From Phytophthora quininea (taxonomy: Eukaryota > Oomycota > Peronosporomycetes > Peronosporales > Peronosporaceae): 64,000 bases of DNA. The position numbers and the translations under genes are program-made. The notes beneath the pieces are model-generated. The model had not been told where the DNA came from, did not search any database, and saw only the letters and a list, made by a program, of their open reading frames with translations. Numbering within the stretch: the first letter of the stretch is position 1; each line of letters starts with the position of its first letter. Below are positions 23,701 to 32,896 of this stretch, in pieces. The DNA lies in the NCBI GenBank assembly GCA_011947345.1, contig JAAVTG010001003.1, positions 372,001 to 436,000 on the forward strand, written 5' to 3'.

Positions 23701-26700
23701 CGCTTCCGTAGCTGCAGATTCGTCAGCTACCGTGTCATGGCAACAGCAAATTCAGGGTATGCTATGCGAAATGATTTCAAGTGAAAATGGTGAGGTTCGT
23801 CGTGGTGCTGGGGAGACGTTAGGAACGCTGGCACTTCTTGTTGGGGAGGATAGCTGCAAGGGTCTGGTTATTGAGCTCGAAAAACGGTTGGTGGTTGACA
23901 AACTTCCCCAAGGAGCCTCCAGTGCAACTTACGGCTCGAATGGTGACCTCGATGTTTCAGTTTTATCTGCCGGCGCGGCGTTTGCGTTGGCTTGTATCAA
24001 ACGCGCGTGTGGGTCTCGTGTCTCTATTGATACAGGGCTCATTTTCCGCTTCACTAGAGAACGGATACAGCCGTTGCGCACGTGGATTTTGCATTCGTGG
24101 AGCATCGTCTTAGAATCGGTCAACTCGACCGGAGGGGACTACGAGCAATATGTGAATTCGACTTTCTCTCTCATGGAAACGCACTTCCTTGCCGGGTTTG
24201 TTTATTCGAAAGTGAACAAAGGGGGCTACGATGGCAAACAAGTGCAAAGGTTTCATTGGGACGTATCATTAATGGTGTTGTGGCAACCCTTGGTCCAGAG
24301 TTAGGCGGATCTAGTGCTCGCCTGGATGACTTTTACTCGTACTGGATGCTGCTGCGTCAGGACGGAGACGCACGTGTTGAATTGGAGTTTTTCAAGTTTC
24401 TGGAGCAAGTTGTTGTGTTCGCTCCGTCGCGCTTTCTGGCATCGGATTTGAGATACATCCTTCGTATCATTTCTGATACCGCAGTGCTAAATTCTGCATT
24501 ACCATCGGTGCTCACTGCGCCGCAGGGTACCGGACTACCGATTTTGTCCCCCCATCTAGTGTCCCTTCACTAACTTCTTTTGCATCCTTCGGGAAACCTT
24601 ATGAACAAAACGGTTTAGTAAGTGTTGGGGTCTTTACAAACGGTTGGAGTCGCAACATCCTGCAAAGTGTGGGGTTATCCTGTATCCGGACATTGGTTGA
24701 ACGAGATCCTAGCCTCATTCGCCGTCAGAATCTGCTGTGTCTGTTGTTCTCAGCACTCCACGTCGAGTATAATGAGCTGGTGTGGGGCTATATGCCTGGT
24801 CTTCATGGGATGTGGGATGTCCTGCCGTTTGGTTACACCGATGTGTCAACTGCACAGCGGAATGGCATCGATGTGTTGCAAAACACTGTGTTAGCATTGC
24901 TTGATGTCGAAGGCGGAGACCATGACAGCGCGGAGCCATGTCTTTGGGCGTTGTTATGTCGGAGCATTGCAATCGGGGAATCGGCGATTTCATTTGGTGG
25001 TGTCAACACGGAGCAGCTTATGATGAGTCCGAAAGGAATGAACTTTGGTGTGCCGGTGGCAAATAATGGCGCATCACAAGATGAGGATGTTTCAACGTCA
25101 TCGGTCACACCCTCGGGCCTTGAGTTGCCCAAACGTGATGTAAACTCACTATCATCCGCTGCTATCGCTATTCAGGTGGAAACCTGGCGTTCTACAAAAG
25201 CCAGTGCCGGCGATCTGATTGCTTTAATGCCGCCACTGTCGCGTCAAGTACGACAGTTTGCGGTGGAATGTGTCTTGCGAATCTTTGACTTGATGACAGC
25301 AAACCCGACAACAGGGACACCACACCCGAGCAGAATTCTTCATTTTGATTTAGCTGCTTCCCGCCGTTATTTCTTTGACATGCTTTCTGCTGGAGCAGCC
25401 ATACCGTCGTCTGCAGATGCTAACCTTGGCAACTTTTTGTGTATGTATTTGGACGAGTTCGTCACTCTCGCTTGTCACGTCGCTACGACTTCAGCGGAAG
25501 GTGACGAGTTGTTGATGTTTCAATGTGCTGGACTGCGATTACTGAATGTGCTAGTCAAGAGTTTTGGATCAGCACGGGATCCTGAAGTGGTTACGGGGAT
25601 GCCTACCTTTTGGATCCTTATCGCGCTCAGCTTTCTTCTGCAATCCGACATGCACTCAAGCAAGTTCAAATAGAATCGCCTTCTTCGTCCACATCTACGA
25701 CGATGGATGACAAAACTGAGCGGAAGTATTTCTACGCACCAATGCTGATCGAGGCTCATGCAGTCGCCGGCAATTGTGTGTCGGCTCATCTTATTCAAGA
25801 CAAGGTTGGACTGGGTCGCATTCTTAGAGCAGTTGGGACAAGTGATTATGGCCACTCACACTATATCGGGGACGAAATCACCCGCATTTCGTTGTCATTA
25901 GCCAACCTGGCTGCAGTCGCTGAGTTATTCACGTCGAGTGTCGGAGAAGCAACTGCTCAGATGGATGCGAGGGATGATGAGCGTCGCGCGATTGCGACGT
26001 CTCCTCTTGTAAAGGCAATCACCAGTGGGCTCTCCGATACAATGGAATACTTATTTAAGTGTTGGATGGATACTACGTTTGGATATGGCGTCGTGATGCA
26101 AGGGCTGGCGCAGTGGCCACGATTAGGCTTAGATGCAAGCGCAGCATTACGTGTATGTGAGTCCATGCTTATGCCTGCGTTACGAATCCCGTTACCTTAT
26201 GTTGAGCTTCAGCCGGAAGTATCGCCAGCTCCACCAACAGAGGTGAAAATGCTGCGTACGCTTTTTAAGCGCTACTGGCCATCGATTGCCCATGCTATGG
26301 CGACGTTAGAAATGTATCTTCCCGACATGATCGCATCGCGGTACCCAAGCGATGGCAACATCCCGAAATGGTCATCTGTCCTGCTATCGTGCGCAACCTT
26401 CCACATCAACGCGAATATCCGAGACAGAATGGAAGACGATGAGGAATTGGCAGCCGTTTTCCAAACAGTTCCGCTATTGTTAAGGGCGTCTGCCGAGAAC
26501 CCGACCGACGGATCAAATGATTTCCCGGCACTTTTAACGACAGCAGTGAGAACATTAATGTTTGCTAGTCGTCGTTGCGTTGGTACAGCTCGTATCAAGG
26601 CATTTAAAGCTGCTTTCTCGTGTCTATCTCGTGAAAATTTGACATATGCTCGCAAAGCTAGCGGCTCACGTGGAGAAGATAGTGATGACCAGTGGAATGC

Positions 26701-27857
26701 GCTGTTTGAAATTGTCGGACAAGCAGGTTTGTGCCCCATTGTTGTTCTCTCGCAGTATCGGATACGAACGCGACGTTTTCTCCGAACCGAGCGTCAGAAT
26801 CTCGTCGCTGTTCTGTTATTACAAGTGGAGAAAATGATAAACAAATACTTGAGATTGTGCAGTTTGCTACAACCGGCATCGTGCTTCTCCACACAACTGA
26901 GGAAGCTCGTACCTCCGTGGTGCGCGCGGTTGGCTTCGTGAAGCAAATCGTTCGCTCTTTAATGAATAATGAGTACTCATCGTCTGTGCGAGACGCTGCA
27001 GTGGCACTCCATCGCGCTTCCACAGAGTCTGTGCTTTCGTTGGCGCGGAAACTAGAAGACACGACTGACAAAGACAGTGGCGTTTTGGCTGAGATTAAGT
27101 CGAAGATCCGCGATTGCTTTAGCGATTTAGCTCTGTGGCTGAAAGAAGAAGTCGACACTACGCCAGAGTTTGCTCTCCACATCACTGCCAATTACGCTCT
27201 GAACTTCCCTGCCTGCCTCCATGTCGACGCACTGTGTTTCCACGCAGAGGTGGCGGACGTAACTTCAGGCTTCCTGGCAAAGCAGAGCGAAGGTGATATG
27301 AGTCAGGAACAAGCAGCAACTCGCGCAGAACTTGTGCGGGGCCTATTCCCCGTTGTGAAGAAACTTGTGGATTTGCAACAAACCCTGCCGCGAACCGATA
27401 CCTAGTGGCTCTCGGTCCTTCGTTAGTTGAAATGGTTTGCATGTCGAACGGTTATCCGGAGACTGCGGCCGAGGTTGCGGAGTTGGACGAAGCAGAAAGC
27501 CTTCTCCGTTTATTAGTCGCGCAGTTGGATGATCGCCATGGTGCTGCATTTGTCCACATGCTGCTCCCTAGAATTGCTAGAATGCTTGTTGACCCAGCAC
27601 CTTCGTCTGCAGACAATGCTCAAGTCTCAAGTATAATGGCTCGGCTGTTGCTGTGCTTTGCGCAGACGCACGCTATGGCTTTCAAGGACGCTGTCGGCGC
27701 CATGTCACCCGAGCTGCGTAACGTGTTGCAGAACGCTCTTCGTCTTGCTTTGACTGGGTCGGCTACACCAGCTCAGAAGCCAACAGCTACAGTAGGTGGC
27801 GGTGGATTCTCCGCCCCTGCGGCTGATAGGAAACTCGATTTGAGTCGATACGGCTAA
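20716..27857 (+). CDS. HEATR5: HEATR5/Laa1-like HEAT-repeat trafficking protein, many frame breaks
   Basis: HEATR5/Laa1 proteins associate with AP-1 and aftiphilin-type complexes to recruit clathrin adaptors to the trans-Golgi/endosomes. The ~7.1-kb locus encodes about 2,350 residues of HEAT repeats. Family landmarks: N-terminal LIQALISLQRLWKPELL; 'LPLSRRKAATLNFSTIANVV' near 21865; VRLVDASVLLFGRLFHSIPE near 23510 (family V.DASVALFG); VVATLGPELGGSS near 24280 (family TT.GPELQG); and AFKDAVGAMSPELRNVLQNA near the end. The frame changes near 20770, 21000, 21510, 22015, 22965, 23350, 24240, 24600, 25605, 26735 and 27400, most by one lost base. Protein similarity continues across every break, so this is one gene. 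The start is chosen as the first ATG after GOSR1. Confidence 0.85.
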
Positions 27858-28006
27858 GTGGATTTCCGTGTGAATTCTGTGTGAATGCTGCAGGCTGTAG
27901 AAAATGGATGAAATTAACATCTTATCTGTACGACGTGCGCCCTAACACATTGATCGTAAAGTATGCATGCAAGCGCATGCATCTCGATGGACGATCGGAA
28001 ATCTTC

Positions 28007-29282
28007 TCACAGGGTTGTTTCAGGACGTGAGGCAGTGCCAACATCCTGCACAACCAGCAACTCCAACAGGCTGAAAAGCACCGTGTGCACCAATTCCATA
28101 CTGTAAAGCTGATCAAGACAACAAACAACTATCAGCACAAGACTAAGCAATTGCAGTTCAGCGAACATACCTCAACACCTCCTTCCAGGTCCACTGCCAC
28201 TTCCTGCATCTCCACACGAACGATCTCGTACGTGGACAGATCAAACGGAAGCGCGTCGACGTACAACCGTTCTGCCAACTCAATCAGCTCTGAGAACAAC
28301 AAAAGATAACAACAAGTTAGCGGCCTGACACCTGCAATAGGATGATAACACTCGCAGCGTACCTGGAACATAGGTAGATGTACGAGCTCCTGAAGTTTGT
28401 TCAAATAGTCGACGTAGCGTCGCCCATGGAATTGTGAGGGTGTAGGAGCGCACAACGTCTTCCTTTTTCGTTGCGCGGTATCTGATCAACAACGGAGCGC
28501 GTGGGGGTCCGGTGCAGACATGGACATTGTTCCCTCCCGAACATCATCTTCTTCCTGGTTACTGCTGCGTTCCAGCACTCGAGATGGTCGTAGTCCTTCT
28601 GAAAGCAAACTAGCAACGGCCCAATTGCGCGCCAAGCGCTTGAGATTCAGCTGCTGAATCCGCACGACGTGCGTACTCACGACGCACTGGAAGCGACGCT
28701 GCAGCCACGAGCAGACCCACCGCAGCAGCTCTTCATCTCCTCTCAACAGTAGCACTTGCTGTCTCTCTCGTCCCTTCCTGGGGGCCTCTGCTCTTCTTCC
28801 GAAGGGAAGTACAGCACGAATCCTCCCGTGCGCTCCGGAGCTGCAGGCGCTTCGCTCGGCGCCGGTCGGATGCCTCTATTGCGTCGGTCTCGCTCCTCGT
28901 GGATCTGAAAGGCCACGAACGAGTCGGTGGTGCGGATGCTCACGCTATAGCCGAACTGCTGGCCGCAGGCCCGTAACGCCGCGGCCCGCAGCGTCTTGAC
29001 CAGGTCGTGCGCGTACTCACTGAGCTGCTCGCGACGGAAGTGGAAGAGCGGCGATGCGCAGTGGAAGACCCAGCGGCGATCTAGCAGCACCTGCTCCATG
29101 CTCACACGCTCGCGCTCGCGGCGGGCGGCGGCCTGGCGCGGCGTCTCGTCCGGCGAGGGCTGGTCCGGCGCGTCCTCGAGCCCGCGCGTGTACTGCGACG
29201 GCCGCATGGGCGAGCTGTAGGCCTCGCGGAGCTTCTGCTGCTGCTCGGCGCTCATGGTCGGCTGCGGGCGTGAGTTCTCCAT
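28007..29282 (-). CDS. CENPL: CENP-L-like kinetochore protein (CCAN)
   Basis: CENP-L pairs with CENP-N in the constitutive centromere network that reads CENP-A nucleosomes. Exons 29282-28363, 28289-28171 and 28108-28007 join in phase. A disordered N-terminus (~60 residues) precedes 'WVFHCASPLFHFRREQLSEY' (family: YRVTPLYKFS…LKEYS), GYSVSIRTTDSFVAFQIHEE, VLLLRGDEELLRWVCSWLQR with RFQCVVSTHVVRIQQLNLKR (family: WFQKTFDCCF…I..LNL), SYTLTIPWATLRRLF, YEIVRVEMQEVAVDLEGG, and a last helix KLYSMELVHTVLFSLLELLV-like. Breaks near 28750 (one lost G) and ~28490 shift the frame. Similarity is domain-wide but remote; CENP-N or an unrelated Chl4/Iml3-fold protein is the alternative. Confidence 0.7.
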
Positions 29283-29552
29283 GCCGTCGGGGTCTGCACG
29301 TTGTCGCTATTGGCGCAAGGACACAATGCGACGCCCATGGTCCGTTACTCAGCCTGGATGTTGACAAGTGCACAGAGACAGACCGAGAACGAAAATCCCA
29401 CTTGGCAAGGGCTCCATGGTCGAGGAGAACAAGAGGTGGTGGAGGAGTTGGAGAGCAAATTTTTGATTCGGCACGACAGAATGATCAGCAGCGGCTGGCG
29501 CCACGCGGCGGCTCGCAGCAACACGTAGGACCCGACTACATTGGGGGCAAGT

Positions 29553-30454
29553 TCACCCGCCGGCCAGCAGCAGGAAGATCAGGATGACCACGAGGATCAG
29601 GATGATGACGTAGAGCTTGGTGTTGTTGCTCTGCTTGGCCACCTGTCGACAGCAAGAACAGCACGACGGTTAGCTCATGACAAGCGCCAAGCAGCCACCA
29701 CGGAACGCACTTTGTGTGCGCGCGCTCTCGGACTCGAGTCCGTCCGTCGCGCGAGAAACGTCGTCGTCGATCTCGCCCAGCAGCCGCACATGCAGCTCCG
29801 TCTCGTCCTTGACGGTCAAACTGTAGTTGTGCAGGTTGGACACGCCCTGGCCGATCAACTCGAGCTGCTGGTCTTGGTCCTTCATAATCTGGTTCTGCAT
29901 GCTCAGCAGCTTGGCCGGCGCGTCCGCAGACCCAGGGCTGCACAGCACCAGGAACAACCTCTGTCAGACTGTGCACAGCACTCTTCATAGCATCTCTTAT
30001 CTTCCTGTACCTGACTGCAGCCCGTGAGTTCCTCCGGTTGTTGTACACGTCCAAGTCATCTTGCTACAACATTCACACCGTCGCATCAGTCATGCCAAAT
30101 GCCACAGCAATGATCTTTGTCAGTCTGTACCTGGTCCTGTGCTAACTGGTTCAGCAGCCGCTCACGCCGCTCTACTTCCTGCTTGGTCCTGCGTATTGCA
30201 TCAACAGCTCTCATATAAGTTTTTATAAAGCTCTCCCGCGATTAAATGTCGGTGCAGACGTACACGGCGCCGCTGGACGACCGCTTGAGCTGGTCAAAAT
30301 CTCTCTTCAGCCGCGACACGCTCTGCTGCAGCGCGAACACGCTGGTGCCAATGGACGCGGCATTGCCCGAGCGGATCTTGGACGACAGCACCTGCTCCTG
30401 GCCGCGCGCGCTCTCCAGGCGGTCCAGCCACGACGCCCAGGCCGTCGCGCTCAT
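29553..30454 (-). CDS. Qc-SNARE (syntaxin-8/SYP5-like)
   Basis: Tail-anchored SNARE supplying the Qc helix in endosomal/vacuolar fusion. Exon 1 (start 30454) encodes MSATAWASWLDRLESARGQE and an N-terminal helical region ending SVSRLKRDFDQL. Middle exons add EVERRERLLNQLAQDQDDLD. The SNARE motif runs MQNQIMKDQDQQLELIGQGV, then SNLHNYSLTVKDETELHVRL, with the central zero-layer Gln in the DQQLELIGQGV…ETELH heptads. The last exon gives AKQSNNTKLYVIILILVVIL, a C-terminal anchor ending at 29553. It is the third trafficking gene within 11 kb of GOSR1 and HEATR5. SYP5 versus syntaxin-6/8 identity is not settled. Confidence 0.85.
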
Positions 30455-30586
30455 CGTCGGCCGGCCGTCGGTATAAAATCTTTGGAATCAGACGTGAGGA
30501 AACCCCTAACGTAAATGTTACGATTGTATTGCGATATTTGACGTTTGAAACACAGCCAGTCACCGCACGCAGCAGCGATCACCACC
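30455..30586. promoter_or_regulatory. Divergent promoter with TATA-like box, Qc-SNARE and TIM9
   Basis: A 132-bp gap lies between the divergent start codons. TATAAAAT at 30472-30479 is a good TATA-like match on the plus strand, about 110 bp upstream of the TIM9 ATG. Oomycete promoters usually rely on Inr-type elements, so the match may be fortuitous. Confidence 0.35.
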
Positions 30587-30856
30587 ATGAGCCAGCGGGA
30601 GTTCGAGCGCAAGATGGAGGAACACATCGAGGAGATGCGCGTGACGCAGACGATCGCGTACTTCAGCCGCACGGTGGAGCTGTGCTTCTCGGACTGCGTG
30701 CACGCCTTCCGCAGCAAGAAGCTGGACGACAAGGAGACGTCCTGCGTCAACAACTGCGCCGAGAAGTTCCTGCGTCACACGATGCGCTCCAGCGTGCGTC
30801 TGCAGGAGAGCTACGCCGAGATCATGCAGCAGCAGCAGGACCAGCAGCCCAAGTAG
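30587..30856 (+). CDS. TIMM9: Mitochondrial import chaperone TIM9
   Basis: Small intermembrane-space chaperone that, with Tim10, escorts hydrophobic carriers to TIM22. Intronless, 89 residues, the family's normal size. The twin CX3C motif is complete: C33-FSD-C37 and C53-VNN-C57, spaced by 15 residues as in Tim9, flanked by long helices (REFERKMEEHIEEMRVTQTI before, SVRLQESYAEIMQQQQ after). The four Cys form two intramolecular disulfides through the Mia40 pathway. No presequence, as expected. Start context is ACCACCATG. Tim9 is preferred over Tim10 or Tim8 because of the spacing and the YFSRTVELCFSDCV segment. Confidence 0.95.
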   Translation: MSQREFERKMEEHIEEMRVTQTIAYFSRTVELCFSDCVHAFRSKKLDDKETSCVNNCAEKFLRHTMRSSVRLQESYAEIMQQQQDQQPK

Positions 30857-31131
30857 ACGACGGTTGGAGCTTGGAAACCAGGATTTCAATGGATAAACAG
30901 ACCACCAGAAAATATCACTGCAGCGGCGCGTCGAGCATCGCTCTTGTGCTGCTGCTTGTCCATATGCAACTTCGTAATTGCGCACTACCGAGCAATGGCA
31001 TCGTTCACCTTGCTACTTGTTGCCGTTCACATTCATTCTTATCACGGGGTATATGTAACTATTTTTGTGGATTAGTTGACCAATATAACTATCGAGGGAG
31101 TGGCCCAAAATCCTCCCCATTTCACCAAAAA

Positions 31132-32079
31132 ATGGCGAGCGAGACTGCCAGCATCCAGACCGAGACCGCCGATGATGTCGGCTCTTCTCCTGCCGCGGCC
31201 TCGTCGCGCGCCACGGGACTAGCGCGCCGCGGCGATGGCTTCTCTGTGGGCGAGACTGAGGGTCTGCTGCAGCTCGTACGCGAGCGCTGGCAGGAGGGCT
31301 GGGACGTGGTGGCGGACGTGCACAACCAACAGTACCCGGGCCACAATCGCACGGGGCCGTCGCTCAAGCGCAAGTTCGGCAAGCTCTACCGCACCAAGCT
31401 GGAGGACCCGGGGCTGAGCCACAAGGTGGCCAGGCTGGCCGCCATCGCCAAGGACGTGCGCGAGGAGATGCGCGGCCGGGCCAGGACCGTCCCGCGCAGT
31501 CGAGCCGTCAGCGTGGACCCCTCGGTGTCCGAGGCGAGCTTCATGGAGAAGGAGGAGCAGGAGCCAGGGCTGGGCGAGCATGTGGACACTGAGCAACAGG
31601 ACGTGGACCATCAGCAGCGTGCGCTGCTGGAGCAGAGCGTGACGCTGGACAGAGAGATCCGGCAGACGCTGGAGAGCGCCGCCCCTCCGTTGGAGCAGGA
31701 CACCCAGCAGGTGGAGCAAAGTGTCGCCGTCAGTCAGGAGCTGCAGGATCAAATGGCGGACTGGGAGGCGATACGCGCGCTGCGAGCTCGCATCGAGCAG
31801 AGAGACGGCGCCATGCCATTGGCGCAGGACGACGACCTGCTGCGCACAGTGCTGACGACGATATTGAACACCCAGCAGAGACTAGATATCGAGCGGGTGC
31901 AGGAAAACGAACAGCGCCGCAAAGAAGACGAGCAGCGACGAGAAGAAGAGAGGGAGGAACGCCGTCGCCGAGACGAGGAGCGTGCCGAGGACCGTCGCAG
32001 ACACGAAGAGTATATGCAGATGATGGCGTCCATGATGGCAAAGATTGCTGGGGACCGATTGCAGGAGCAAAAGATGTGA
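31132..32079 (+). CDS. SANT/Myb-like domain protein with charged C-terminal helix (DUF6818 type), copy A
   Basis: One intronless frame of 315 residues. Residues ~30-95 form a trihelix/SANT-like domain: RRGDGFSVGETEGLLQLVRE, then WQEGWDVVADVHNQQYPGHN and SLKRKFGKLYRTK. This is the pattern of oomycete-expanded DUF6818 proteins, presumed DNA-binding. A Gln/Glu-rich spacer follows. The C-terminal ~90 residues are a highly charged single helix of E/R/D repeats (RREEEREERRRRDEERAEDR) ending YMQMMASMMAKIAGDR, probably a coiled coil. A paralogue with the same architecture lies inverted at 35410-36304, flanking a beta-glucosidase. GC-rich and intact. Transcription factor and transposon-derived host gene are both possible. 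Confidence 0.75.
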   Translation: MASETASIQTETADDVGSSPAAASSRATGLARRGDGFSVGETEGLLQLVRERWQEGWDVVADVHNQQYPGHNRTGPSLKRKFGKLYRTKLEDPGLSHKVARLAAIAKDVREEMRGRARTVPRSRAVSVDPSVSEASFMEKEEQEPGLGEHVDTEQQDVDHQQRALLEQSVTLDREIRQTLESAAPPLEQDTQQVEQSVAVSQELQDQMADWEAIRALRARIEQRDGAMPLAQDDDLLRTVLTTILNTQQRLDIERVQENEQRRKEDEQRREEEREERRRRDEERAEDRRRHEEYMQMMASMMAKIAGDRLQEQKM

Positions 32080-32896
32080 GAAGTGAACTCCGTATTGTTT
32101 CGACGCTCTGGTATGTACAAGACTATTGGAGTAGCTGCCAAGCGCAACGTGTACTTATTCATGCTTGCTCCGAATAAAATCTTCCTCAGGTGTAAAACGA
32201 AGTGGTCTCGCATCGTGTTGACGCTTGGCACTGCAGGACGCTGCATTCAGTGATGCTTCAACCTCTGATGACAACCACTACGGCGGTCAAGTGCAGGAGA
32301 TAAAGACAGGAGGTGGCGGCGACCACGTGCTGAGCTGCGCAACAACCTTGACGAGCAAGGCCCAGGCGACAAACCTGATGGCCACGTGCACACTGCGAAA
32401 GCAATGTCTAAGCGCGCGTGACCTGCACGTTGAATTGTGCTGGAAGGAAGACTGGTACAACACGCGCAAGGTGTTGGTGCCGCTGGAGCAGAGACTTTGA
32501 AGTCATCGCACGAGCAGAACAAACCTCGCTGCATATAAGTGGTCTGATGAATCAAGCGCTTGGCACTCTGCATTCACTGATGCTTCAACCTCGGCCGACA
32601 ATCACGACTTCCGTCCGACACAAAAGCACTATCCAAGCCGATTACTCTGTTGCTGCTGCCTCTGAGTAAGGCTAATCATTGCCGATGAAGTGCCACTCAC
32701 GACATGCCCACTTCAACTTCAACACTAACCAGTTGATCCCGTCGTGATCCTATCGATTCGATGGCTCACCGGTGGTGGATCTCAGCTCTGCCTTCCGAAG
32801 TGGCGTGGTTGAAGCACTGCGAGCTCAGTGCTAGTCAACACCAACCGCGAGATCGTCCATTTTAAAATTCTCCGTTTTCCGCGCAGCCAAACCGAC
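32080..32896. other. Intergenic region, repeat-bearing
   Basis: This ~820-bp gap lies upstream of the GH3 gene. It contains two imperfect direct repeats (listed separately) and between them a short open frame (32225-32500) with Cys and Trp but no recognisable domain. A near-palindromic GATCCCGTCGTGATCC lies near 32735. The right end should include the GH3 promoter. Confidence 0.4.
32222..32610. repeat. Imperfect direct repeat pair
   Basis: A ~50-bp unit starting CGCTTGGCACT and containing TGATGCTTCAACCTC occurs at 32222-32275 and again at 32557-32602, 335 bp apart. The second copy lacks 8 bp (GCAGGACG) after CGCTTGGCACT and carries a few substitutions. Both can encode an AF-x-DASTS-x-DNH-like string in one frame. 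This could be a local tandem duplication or the ends of a decayed element. Confidence 0.6.

Noticed and set aside
20716..27857. HEATR5 locus as a string of separate small genes or a pseudogene
   Set aside because: Family similarity continues in order across every frame change and the shifts match the one-base losses seen in other essential genes.
29054..29587. Ala/Arg-rich plus-strand frame
   Set aside because: Shadow of the CENP-L first exon and the intergenic DNA; composition-driven with no family features.
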